A DNA stretch of 10,384 bases, from positions 1 through 10,384 of the forward strand of contig JANMMM010000312.1 in assembly GCA_031373225.1 (NCBI GenBank), written 5' to 3'. Source of the DNA: JANOYJ01 sp031373225 (GTDB lineage: Bacteria; Pseudomonadota; Alphaproteobacteria; Rhizobiales; Rhizobiaceae). The notes below the pieces were generated by a model, which was given only the letters and a program-made list of their open reading frames with translations, made no database searches and had not been told where the DNA came from. This document shows, piece by piece, positions 1-6,564 of the stretch (the stretch's first letter is position 1; each line of letters opens with the position of its first letter). Position numbers and translations under genes: made by a program.

Positions 1-1464
1 GGAAATTTCCTTCAGCTTCAGCGCCCCTTCCATGGCAAGCGGAAAGTTCACATCACGGCCAAGATACAGCGCGTGCTTGGCGTGCTGAATTGAATGCGCA
101 ACTTTCTGAATCTCATCATCCAGCTTCAACGCCAACGTCGCATACCGTGCGGCTTCGGCAAGGTTGCGCACCAGCGCCCGCTCCTGTTCCGCCGAGATTT
201 TCCCCCGCGCCCTCGCCGCATGTATGGCAAGGCTCGCCAAGACCGACAGCTGACACGTGAAGGCCTTTGTCGAGGCGACGCCAATTTCAGGGCCGGCCAA
301 AGTTGGGAAAATCACATTGGACTCGCGGGCAATCGTCGATTCCCGCACATTGACCACTGCGCCGATCCGCATGCCCTGCGCCTTGCAGTAGCGCAGCGAT
401 GCCAGCGTGTCGGCGGTCTCGCCGGACTGCGAAACGAACAGCGCCGCATCCTTGGCGGCCAACGGCATTTCGCGGTAGCGGAACTCGGAGGCGACATCGA
501 TATCCACCGGCAGCCGCGCCAGCCGCTCGAACCAGTATTTGGCGATGAGACCGGCATAATAAGCCGTGCCGCAGGCGGAGATTGCCAAGCGGTCAATCTT
601 GGCGAAGTCAAAGCCGACATCAAGGTTCTTCGCCGAGCCGTGCGCAAAATCGATGTAGTGCGACATGGTCTGCGAAATCACTTCCGGCTGCTCGTGGATT
701 TCTTTCTCCATGAAATGCCGGTGATTGCCCTTGTCGATCAGAAATGACGTGGCGCTCGATTTCTTTTTTTCGCGCGTCACCGGCTTGTCGTTCTCGTCAA
801 ATATTTCAACGCTTTCCCGCGTCACAATCGCCCAGTCGCCCTCTTCGAGGTAAGCGATCATATCGGTGAAGGGCGCAAGCGCGATTGCATCGGAACCGAG
901 ATACATTTCACCGTCACCGTAGCCGATGGCCAGCGGCGAGCCGCGGCGAGCGGCGATGAGCAGGTCTTCCTCGCCATTGAACAGAAAGGCCAGGGCAAAC
1001 GCGCCGACAAAATGTTTCAGCGACTTCTGCACCGCATCTTTCGGAGCCAGCCCCCGGTCAAGCTCTCGCGTCACATATTGGGCGATGACCTCCGTGTCCG
1101 TGTCTGAATCAAACACATAGCCGTCTTTTTCCAGATCCTGCCGCAGTTCGGAGAAATTCTCGATGATGCCATTGTGGACAATTGCGACTTTCTTTGTCGC
1201 ATGCGGATGTGCGTTGCGTTCCGTCGGCGCGCCGTGCGTCGCCCAGCGTGTGTGGCCAATGCCGATATGGCCACTGAGCGGCTCGGCGCGCAGTCGCCTG
1301 TCGAGATTTGCAAGCTTTCCCTCAGCGCGGCGGCGTGTCAGCACACCGGATTCCAGCGTCGCTACGCCAGAGGAATCATATCCTCTGTATTCAAGCCGTT
1401 TCAGCGCATCGACCAGCAAAGGTCCGACAGGCTCGCGCCCGACAATGCCCACAATCCCGCACAT
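1..1464 (-). CDS. glmS: Glutamine--fructose-6-phosphate aminotransferase (isomerizing), C-terminus cut by the window edge
   Basis: GlmS makes glucosamine-6-phosphate from fructose-6-phosphate, using ammonia released from glutamine. This is the first committed step to UDP-GlcNAc in the cytoplasm. The open frame gives 488 residues from the N-terminus; the family is about 608, so roughly 120 C-terminal residues are missing. The ATG at 1464 places Cys2 directly after Met (MCGIVGIVG), the N-terminal nucleophile exposed after Met removal. The class II glutaminase domain (about 1-240) shows GHTRWATHG (70-78) and HNG (97-99). The first SIS sugar-isomerase domain shows ACGTAYY (297-303) and SQSGETADT (345-353). 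The second SIS domain begins at the end, with EGALKLKEIS at 479-488, the region of catalytic Lys and Glu in characterised GlmS. An AAGGGG ribosome binding site (complement of 1471-1476) lies 6 bases before the ATG. It lies 170 bases downstream of glmU on the same strand, the common glmUS order. No frameshift is seen. The identification is very secure. Confidence 0.97.
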   Translation of the reverse strand, partial: MCGIVGIVGREPVGPLLVDALKRLEYRGYDSSGVATLESGVLTRRRAEGKLANLDRRLRAEPLSGHIGIGHTRWATHGAPTERNAHPHATKKVAIVHNGIIENFSELRQDLEKDGYVFDSDTDTEVIAQYVTRELDRGLAPKDAVQKSLKHFVGAFALAFLFNGEEDLLIAARRGSPLAIGYGDGEMYLGSDAIALAPFTDMIAYLEEGDWAIVTRESVEIFDENDKPVTREKKKSSATSFLIDKGNHRHFMEKEIHEQPEVISQTMSHYIDFAHGSAKNLDVGFDFAKIDRLAISACGTAYYAGLIAKYWFERLARLPVDIDVASEFRYREMPLAAKDAALFVSQSGETADTLASLRYCKAQGMRIGAVVNVRESTIARESNVIFPTLAGPEIGVASTKAFTCQLSVLASLAIHAARARGKISAEQERALVRNLAEAARYATLALKLDDEIQKVAHSIQHAKHALYLGRDVNFPLAMEGALKLKEIS

Positions 1465-1634
1465 ATTTAACCCCTTGGATATTCAGCGCGGCAATGATTC
1501 CATTCCGAAGCTGAACCGTATTTTTCAAACCGTTTAGAGAACCCGCTTCTCACAAGCAAAATCACTTTGCATGTCAGCCCGTCACCAGCCGTTGCTGTTC
1601 ATAGCACGGATTGTGCGGTGCAACATCAGCGTGT

Positions 1635-2996
1635 TCAGGCTTTCTTCTTCGCATCCTTAATTGCCTTGTTGCGCGCGTTCAAATGTCCGGCCATGCCGAG
1701 CTTATTGGCCTGCCGCGCCCGCGCGAACCCGACCGCGTCGGCAGGGACACTTTGAGTGATGACGCTCCCGGCGGCAATCAGAGCGCCATCGCCGATCTTC
1801 ACAGGGGCCACGAGCGCAGAGTTAGAGCCGATGAACGCGCCCGCGCCGATCTCCGTCAAATGCTTGTTGTAGCCGTCATAATTGCAGGTGATCGTCCCTG
1901 CCCCGATATTCGCTGCCGCGCCGACGATTGCGTCGCCGATATAGGTCAAATGATTGACCTTTGCGCCAGCTCCGATCTTCGCCTGCTTGATCTCGACAAA
2001 ATTGCCCGCTTTCGACTTTTCACCCATCTCGGCACCCGGCCGCAGCCGCGCAAACGGACCGATGTGCGCGCCAGCAGCGACGCTCGCGCCTTCCAGATGG
2101 CAGAACGCGTGGATCGTCACGTTGCCGGCCACCTTGACGCCCGGCCCGAAAACAACGTTTGGCTCAATCAGCGTCTCCGCGCCAATCTGCGTGTCCCATG
2201 AAAACCACACCGTTTCCGGCGCTATCATCGACACGCCGGCCAGCATCATCTCCCGGCGCAGTTTCGCCTGAAACAGTGCCTCAACCTCGGCCAGCTCGAC
2301 GCGGGTGTTGACGCCAAGCACCGAGGCGGCTTCCACCTCCATCGCCACTACCTTTTTGCCGCGCGCGCGCGCAATTTCCACCACATCCGTCAGATAATAT
2401 TCGCCCTTGGCGTTCTTGTTGGTGATCGAATCAAGCATCGACAGCGCGTCGCGTCCGGCTATTGCCATGAGTCCGCCATTGCAGAAATTGATCTTCCGCT
2501 CTTCGTCCGAAGCGTCCTTGTGCTCACGGATTGCCGCAAGCTGCCCGTCCTTCTCAATCAGCCGCCCATAGCCTGTCGGGTCAACGGTTTTGAAGCCCAT
2601 GACCACTACTTCCGCGCCGCCCGCCAGTTTTTCCCGCGCCAGAGTCAGCGCCGCGCTATCCACCAGCGGAGTGTCGCCGAACATGACGAGCAAGTCATCA
2701 TAACCTTTGGCTATGGCGCTGCGCGCCGCCAGCACCGCGTGTCCGGTGCCGAGCCGCACCGTCTGCACATGCACGGTTACATCTCTGGCGAAGGGCCGCG
2801 CCGCCGCCTCAACTTTGTCCGCGTCGCGGCCCACAACCAGCGCCACATCCGACCCGCCCGCCGCCGCCGCCGCCTTGACGGCATGGGCGACCATTGGCAG
2901 GCCGCCGACCGGATGCAGCACCTTAGTCATGGCGGATTTCATCCTTGTCCCCTCGCCGGCGGCAAGTATGACGGCGAGACAGGTGCGATGGCTCAT
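1635..2996 (-). CDS. glmU: Bifunctional GlmU: N-acetylglucosamine-1-phosphate uridyltransferase / glucosamine-1-phosphate acetyltransferase
   Basis: GlmU acetylates glucosamine-1-phosphate with acetyl-CoA and then couples the product to UTP, giving UDP-GlcNAc for peptidoglycan and LPS. The protein is 453 residues, the normal family length. The N-terminal uridyltransferase domain (about 1-230) has LAAGEGTRMKS (11-21) with Lys25 following, RLGTGHAV (81-88) and FGDTPL (106-111), whose Asp108 fits the metal-binding Asp. The C-terminal half (about 265-440) is a left-handed beta-helix of hexapeptide repeats. It has NHLTYIGD (348-355), whose His349 matches the acetyltransferase catalytic His, and CNYDG (371-375). 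The basic tail ends DAKKKA. An in-frame extension upstream to 3188 exists, but it runs antiparallel-free through the end of ccdA and has no GlmU similarity. I therefore chose the ATG at 2996, which places the nucleotidyltransferase motif about 10 residues in, as is normal. No Shine-Dalgarno is visible before this ATG. The gene probably forms an operon with glmS. Confidence 0.97.
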   Translation of the reverse strand: MSHRTCLAVILAAGEGTRMKSAMTKVLHPVGGLPMVAHAVKAAAAAGGSDVALVVGRDADKVEAAARPFARDVTVHVQTVRLGTGHAVLAARSAIAKGYDDLLVMFGDTPLVDSAALTLAREKLAGGAEVVVMGFKTVDPTGYGRLIEKDGQLAAIREHKDASDEERKINFCNGGLMAIAGRDALSMLDSITNKNAKGEYYLTDVVEIARARGKKVVAMEVEAASVLGVNTRVELAEVEALFQAKLRREMMLAGVSMIAPETVWFSWDTQIGAETLIEPNVVFGPGVKVAGNVTIHAFCHLEGASVAAGAHIGPFARLRPGAEMGEKSKAGNFVEIKQAKIGAGAKVNHLTYIGDAIVGAAANIGAGTITCNYDGYNKHLTEIGAGAFIGSNSALVAPVKIGDGALIAAGSVITQSVPADAVGFARARQANKLGMAGHLNARNKAIKDAKKKA

Positions 2997-3066
2997 GAAA
3001 GGAGAATCCGGTGTCAGATGGCAAAGGATAGCGCAAGAGGCGTTAAAAATGGCTGATTTTTGTCGC

Positions 3067-3801
3067 TCAGGAGAGTTTGACGAGCGCCGGGAATGTTTCC
3101 AGCAGCCAATATGACATGGCCTGCATGCCGCCGGTGAGGAAAAGAATGCCGGTGATGACCAGCAGCCCCCCGATGATCTTCTCAACACGCCCCAGACTGC
3201 CCCGGAACCGCCGCATGAACTTCATGAAACTGCCGGAGAAAAACGCGGCCAGGAGAAATGGTATTCCCAAGCCCAACGAGTAGACAGCAAGCAGCGACGC
3301 CCCCTCCGCCACCGAAGCTTTCGCACCCGCCAGCGTCAGGATTGGACCAAGTATCGGCCCGATGCAGGGCGTCCAGCCAAAGGCGAACGCAAGCCCCATG
3401 ACATAGGCCGACAGCGGATTGGCGGGATTGCCCTCCGCCTGAAACCGCGCCTCGCGGGAGAGGAGCGGGATTTTCAGCACGCCTAGGAAGTTCAGGCCCA
3501 TCGCGATGATGACCAGACCCGCCGCCGCGCCGAGAATATCCTGATATTGGCGCAGGATGCGCCCGATGCCGGTGGCGCTGGCGCCAAGCGCAACAAAAAC
3601 CGTGGTGAATCCCAAAACGAACAGGAGCGAGGAAATCAGCAGCGTCCGCCGCGCCGCCGCGTCCTTGCCTTCCGCGAAACTCTCGAACGAAACGCCAGCC
3701 ATGTAACAAAGATAGGGCGGCACCAGCGGCAGCACGCAGGGCGACAGGAATGACAGCGACCCGCCGCCAAACGCGCTCACATAGGAAACATCAATCGCCA
3801 T
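3067..3801 (-). CDS. ccdA: CcdA-type cytochrome c biogenesis / thiol-disulfide transmembrane protein
   Basis: This is a 244-residue, very hydrophobic protein with about six membrane segments (roughly 8-36, 52-73, 87-108, 132-158, 165-192 and 209-238). That is the size and layout of stand-alone CcdA, the counterpart of the central DsbD domain. CcdA carries reducing equivalents from cytoplasmic thioredoxin across the inner membrane to periplasmic thioredoxins, which keep apocytochrome c haem-binding cysteines reduced. The family signatures are present: SPCVLPLVPPY in the first segment (Cys22) and GWTPCIGPILGP in the fourth (Cys146). These are the expected redox pair; Cys32 is additional. The ATG at 3801 has only a weak upstream GAG-type ribosome binding site. 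It lies 70 bases upstream of glmU on the same strand, so cotranscription is possible, but no functional link to amino-sugar synthesis is known to me. No periplasmic thioredoxin partner or ccm gene is in the window. Another member of the DsbD/CcdA superfamily serving a different partner cannot be excluded. Confidence 0.9.
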   Translation of the reverse strand: MAIDVSYVSAFGGGSLSFLSPCVLPLVPPYLCYMAGVSFESFAEGKDAAARRTLLISSLLFVLGFTTVFVALGASATGIGRILRQYQDILGAAAGLVIIAMGLNFLGVLKIPLLSREARFQAEGNPANPLSAYVMGLAFAFGWTPCIGPILGPILTLAGAKASVAEGASLLAVYSLGLGIPFLLAAFFSGSFMKFMRRFRGSLGRVEKIIGGLLVITGILFLTGGMQAMSYWLLETFPALVKLS

Positions 3802-3962
3802 TCATGCCGTCTCATTATTAATTGCAGCCTCACATAGCCGCACCCGGCTTCAAAGCAAACTCACCTTTGGGTTCCCATGGCGTGATTACGCGGCTGCGCG
3901 CTTGCCAAGGGGAAGGAAGTTCTGAAAAGATGCGCGCATAATTGTGCTTTGGAGCTTGCCAC
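3802..3962. promoter_or_regulatory. Divergent intergenic region between ccdA and the HIT gene
   Basis: These 161 bases separate two divergently transcribed genes, so promoters for both should lie here; that follows from gene orientation. I cannot name a convincing sigma-70 pair on either strand. On the plus strand CATAAT (3937-3942) resembles a -10 box but has no good -35 partner. On the minus strand TTGCTT and TATGTG with a 16-base spacer is a weak candidate. A short inverted repeat AGCCG-4-CGGCT lies at 3836-3849. The plus-strand ribosome binding site GGAG (3951-3954), 8 bases before the ATG at 3963, is the clearest signal. Confidence 0.4.
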
Positions 3963-4388
3963 ATGCCAGCCGCTTATGATGACAACAACATTTTCGCCCG
4001 CATCCTGCGCGGTGAGATTCCAGCTCATAAAGTTTATGAGGACGATGCCACAATTGTTATTATGGACGCGATGCCGCAGTCCAAGGGTCACGCGCTGGTC
4101 ATTCCCAAGCAAAAATCGCGGAACCTGATCGACGCCAGCCCCGCAGCGCTTGCCGCAGCGCTGAGTGCCGCGCAGAAGATCGCAAAGGCTTCAATGAAAG
4201 CCTTTGCCGCCGATGGCGTGATGCTCGTCCAATACAATGAAGCGCCGGCAGGCCAGTCGGTGTTCCACCTGCACTTTCATGTCATCCCGCGATATGAGGG
4301 TGCACCGCTCAAAGGCCACGGCGGCCCCATGGAGGAAAATGCTGTCCTCGCCGCACATGCTGCCGCAATAAAATCAGCCCTTGGCTGA
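3963..4388 (+). CDS. HIT (histidine triad) family nucleotide hydrolase, HinT-like
   Basis: This is a 141-residue cytoplasmic protein of the HIT superfamily, which hydrolyses nucleoside phosphoramidates and related phosphoester or anhydride substrates through a histidine nucleophile. The triad reads HLHFHVI (102-108), so the middle His104 is the expected nucleophile. Upstream are Asn92 in the YNEAPAGQS stretch and the usual N-terminal pattern FARILRGEIP (11-20), KVYEDD (23-28) and GHALVIPK (42-49). The length is typical of bacterial HinT/HIT proteins. The start is the ATG at 3963, supported by GGAG 8 bases upstream; an in-frame TTG at 3942 is possible but less likely. The 3' end overlaps the convergent PAP2-like gene by 15 bases inside an inverted repeat. 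The true substrate cannot be read from sequence. Family assignment is secure; assignment to HinT itself is an inference. Confidence 0.93.
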   Translation: MPAAYDDNNIFARILRGEIPAHKVYEDDATIVIMDAMPQSKGHALVIPKQKSRNLIDASPAALAAALSAAQKIAKASMKAFAADGVMLVQYNEAPAGQSVFHLHFHVIPRYEGAPLKGHGGPMEENAVLAAHAAAIKSALG

Positions 4389-4390
4389 TT
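4372..4390 (-). terminator. Probable intrinsic terminator formed by the overlapping ends of the PAP2-like and HIT genes
   Basis: A perfect inverted repeat has arms AATCAGCC (4372-4379) and GGCTGATT (4383-4390) and a 3-base loop. Read on the minus strand it is followed by TTATT, so the T-run continues from the stem (GATTTTATTG). This suits an intrinsic terminator for the PAP2-like gene, whose last two codons and TGA lie in the loop and 3' arm. On the plus strand the bases after the stem (CCATCTGC) are not U-rich, so it is a poor terminator for the HIT gene, whose own stop also lies in the arm. The T-tract is short; the repeat could partly reflect coding constraint. Confidence 0.55.
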
Positions 4391-5318
4391 CCATCTGCGG
4401 TTCCAAAACTTCCGCAAGCGGGGTCGCCGGCATCTTGCGCATGAAAGCCGCAGCCAGCTGCCAGGCTAAAAACGCCACACCAACGCCCGCCAGCGCATCT
4501 GTCAGATGATGCCCGCCGTCAACGGGCGTTGCGAGCAGGACACAGAAATTCAGCGTCAGCGCCGGCCAGCGCCAGAAGCGGAAGGCCCAGAGCGAAATCA
4601 CCACCAGCGCCGACAGCGTGCCGTGATAGGACGGGAAGGCGACGAGGCCGTGCAGATTATCGAGCGAAATAAATCTCTCGGCGCCGTTGCGCAGATCAAA
4701 AAACACCTGCTTGTATTCAAGATCGACAATCGGCGCGCTGTTCGCAAAAAACTCGGTGCCGGGACGCAGATAACCAAGCGCCCCTGCGGAAGGCAGAACG
4801 CCCGCCGTCAAAACACAGATAAGGCCGCTGATGATAACCGCCGCGCCCAACTGCCGCCCTCTTGTGATGTTGCCAGACATGCCAAGCGCAATGACGCACA
4901 ACGCAATCTGAGTGATCGTCGTCACGTAAACAATTGAGGAAATCATCGACAGCCACGGCGTCCGGTGCACATAGCCGGCATAGTTGAGCCAGTCGAATCC
5001 AAGCAGCGCGTCTGACTTGACAAGATAAGGGTCGATGAGCGGAAAATTGAACGATGTGACAAGATAGCTGAGCACCGCGCCGGCCGTCGAAAACGCCAGC
5101 AGCAGCGCCGTCTCCGCGCACATCACTTCAAAGTTCTGCATCGGCCGCTTGACGCGGTAGAACCAGGCAACCGTCAACATCACACTGACAATAGCCACGA
5201 CCTTCAACGCGCTGCCCGCGTCAAAAACAAAGTCGCTCAGCCCAATCCAAAGAGAGTCGACGACCACAATGGCGAACACAATCAGCCATTTTGTCAAAGT
5301 CTGCCTGTCGCCTGCCAT
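4374..5318 (-). CDS. PAP2/Aur1-like membrane phosphatase (first of an adjacent pair)
   Basis: This is a 314-residue polytopic inner-membrane protein with roughly eight hydrophobic segments (about 10-28, 36-54, 70-90, 122-147, 155-178, 232-249, 253-267 and 275-292). The C-terminal third carries the PAP2 superfamily acid-phosphatase signature in its Aur1/inositolphosphotransferase-like form: AFPSYHG (227-233, His232) and GGHHLTD (268-274, His270 and Asp274). The family removes or transfers phosphate or phospho-head groups on lipid substrates, usually with the active site on the outer face of the membrane. A GFDW motif (107-110) and an IVYVTT segment (129-134) match conserved positions seen in the neighbouring paralogue. 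The ATG at 5318 has GAGGG (complement of 5323-5327) just upstream. The gene is co-oriented with the second PAP2-like gene, 137 bases downstream of it. The substrate is unknown: undecaprenyl-pyrophosphate, phosphatidic acid or a sphingolipid-like substrate are all possible. Confidence 0.82.
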   Translation of the reverse strand: MAGDRQTLTKWLIVFAIVVVDSLWIGLSDFVFDAGSALKVVAIVSVMLTVAWFYRVKRPMQNFEVMCAETALLLAFSTAGAVLSYLVTSFNFPLIDPYLVKSDALLGFDWLNYAGYVHRTPWLSMISSIVYVTTITQIALCVIALGMSGNITRGRQLGAAVIISGLICVLTAGVLPSAGALGYLRPGTEFFANSAPIVDLEYKQVFFDLRNGAERFISLDNLHGLVAFPSYHGTLSALVVISLWAFRFWRWPALTLNFCVLLATPVDGGHHLTDALAGVGVAFLAWQLAAAFMRKMPATPLAEVLEPQMESAKG

Positions 5319-5455
5319 CGTGCCCTCGCGGTGTTTCCCTGCAAGCCTATGCAGGCGGCATTGAAATTGCGTTAAGCGGGCTCAACCGGGTGCGGATTGA
5401 TTTGCCAATCGCGCGCCCGGCGGACAAATGCCGCTGCGCGCCTCCCACGCCAACC

Positions 5456-6403
5456 TCAAAGCGGCGCGGATATGGGATGCTTGCCAGCGGCATGGCGCGC
5501 GTCTTCGGTCTTGCCCGCGCCCTCGGCGGCCAGGCGCCGCGCCAGCCAAATGGACGCCGCCGCCACCGCCGCGCCACCGAACACATCGACCAGATTATGC
5601 GCGCCATGCAGCAGAATTGACGGAAGCATTAACACATTCCAAACCGCAAATGGAACGAACGCAATCGGGAAAACCCGCAGGTGCCACAGAACAAGAATTA
5701 GAATGACTGTGTGAAATGACGGGAAACCCACCATCCCCAGCATTCCCTCCGGCGTCACCAGGGCAACGCCCTCGCGGCCCAGCCGGACCAGTTCCGCACC
5801 CATAGGCGCATCCACGGCCAGCATGAGAGTGGCTGCGACGTCGGAGGGCAGCGGCTGGAATGCCACGGGCGTAGAAGAAGGAAACAGCGACCAGATGCAC
5901 ATTGTGATTGTCGCGCCCAGGAAGATCGAGAGCATCGAACGCGAAACCTCAAGCGTGCGCCCAATCAGCCCAAGCAGAAATATTGTGCCTGCCATCTGCC
6001 AGAAAGTGCTGGCATACACGATTCTGAGCAAGCCGCAGAACGCTGGGTATTGCGCCATCCAGATGGCAAATGACGCCCACTTGTAACCAAATGCCGCATC
6101 GACAGTAGCGAGAAACTGATCCACGCCATGATATTTGTAAGGCAGCAGCAAGTAATTGAACACCGGCAGGAGCTGACCGGCCATGAGCAGAAGCCCGATG
6201 GCGGTCGCGGCGGAAGCAATTGACGGGTTTTTCCTCAATGTCCTGTAAAACTGGCCAAGCAGGATGAAAAGCAGGTCAAAAACAAGCGCCACGTCATAGA
6301 GATGCCATGCGACCGGCACGCCGCGCGTGGCCGACAACGCAAGACAAAGTGCCGCAACAAGCAGCAACGCCAAAATCACACAGCGTTCAGCGCGCTCGAA
6401 CAT
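5456..6403 (-). CDS. PAP2/Aur1-like membrane phosphatase (second of an adjacent pair)
   Basis: This is a 315-residue polytopic membrane protein with the same architecture as its downstream neighbour. Hydrophobic segments lie near 8-25, 34-54, 64-88, 112-147, 155-175, 228-245, 248-264 and 270-290. The catalytic signature is GFPSFHT (226-232, His231) and HGAHNLVD (266-273, His269 and Asp273), within one or two residues of the equivalents in the other protein. GYKW (106-109) and RIVYAST (127-133) line up with GFDW and IVYVTT there. Overall sequence is clearly diverged, so any duplication is old. The C-terminal 25 residues are hydrophilic (EGAGKTEDARHA) and absent from a membrane segment. The ATG at 6403 has no good ribosome binding site; the bases just before it read ATATGGG. 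It is transcribed divergently from the beta-glucosidase. The reaction is presumably lipid phosphate hydrolysis or phospho-head-group transfer at the membrane; the substrate is not identifiable. Confidence 0.8.
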   Translation of the reverse strand: MFERAERCVILALLLVAALCLALSATRGVPVAWHLYDVALVFDLLFILLGQFYRTLRKNPSIASAATAIGLLLMAGQLLPVFNYLLLPYKYHGVDQFLATVDAAFGYKWASFAIWMAQYPAFCGLLRIVYASTFWQMAGTIFLLGLIGRTLEVSRSMLSIFLGATITMCIWSLFPSSTPVAFQPLPSDVAATLMLAVDAPMGAELVRLGREGVALVTPEGMLGMVGFPSFHTVILILVLWHLRVFPIAFVPFAVWNVLMLPSILLHGAHNLVDVFGGAAVAAASIWLARRLAAEGAGKTEDARHAAGKHPISAPL

Positions 6404-6564
6404 CCCATATCAACCCAATATTCAACTGGGACGGTTGTAGCTGCTTCCGCTTAAGATTTGGCTAAATGGCAAACGCCGCCGACCGGCATTGCCTTGCAAC
6501 ACAGGCCTGAGTTAGAGCTTTTCCTCAGTTTCCATCCAGCCACCCAATCCCCACGAGGCGCATT
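6404..6564. promoter_or_regulatory. Divergent intergenic region between the PAP2-like pair and the beta-glucosidase
   Basis: These 161 bases lie between divergent genes and should hold both promoters; this is inferred from orientation. I see no convincing -35/-10 pair. An inverted repeat CTGAG-12-CTCAG (6507-6528) lies 37 bases upstream of the beta-glucosidase ATG and could be a weak operator or leader hairpin, but five-base arms are near chance. The plus-strand ribosome binding site GAGG (6555-6558), 6 bases before the ATG at 6565, is clear. No catabolite or LacI-type palindrome of normal length is recognisable. Confidence 0.35.

Noticed and set aside
94..747. Plus-strand open frame of 217 codons across the glmS region
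   Set aside because: It is antisense to the strongly recognised glmS frame, has no ribosome binding site and gives an Arg/Gly/His-rich translation typical of a shadow frame in GC-rich DNA.
1531..1560. Possible internal minus-strand promoter for glmS (TTGCTT, 17 bases, TAAACG)
   Set aside because: Both hexamers match the sigma-70 consensus poorly, and such matches are frequent by chance.
1465..1634. glmS ribozyme/riboswitch
   Set aside because: The spacer has no recognisable conserved ribozyme core, and this element belongs mainly to Gram-positive bacteria.
1611..2201. Plus-strand open frame of 196 codons across glmU
   Set aside because: It lies wholly inside glmU on the opposite strand; the composition is typical of an antisense shadow and no family is recognisable.
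2998..3056. Short plus-strand peptide (ATG at 3018, 12 codons) preceded by AAAGGAG
   Set aside because: The SD-like run is simply the complement of the glmU leader. The peptide is tiny, its spacing is long, and there is no other support for a gene here.
2997..3188. N-terminal extension of glmU by 64 codons
   Set aside because: It overlaps the 3' end of ccdA in another frame and its residues have no similarity to GlmU. The ATG at 2996 gives normal family length and motif spacing.
5338..5355. Hairpin CCTGCA-6-TGCAGG upstream of the first PAP2-like gene
   Set aside because: A six-base stem with no T-tract on either strand is not a credible terminator. It could be a leader structure, but nothing more supports it.
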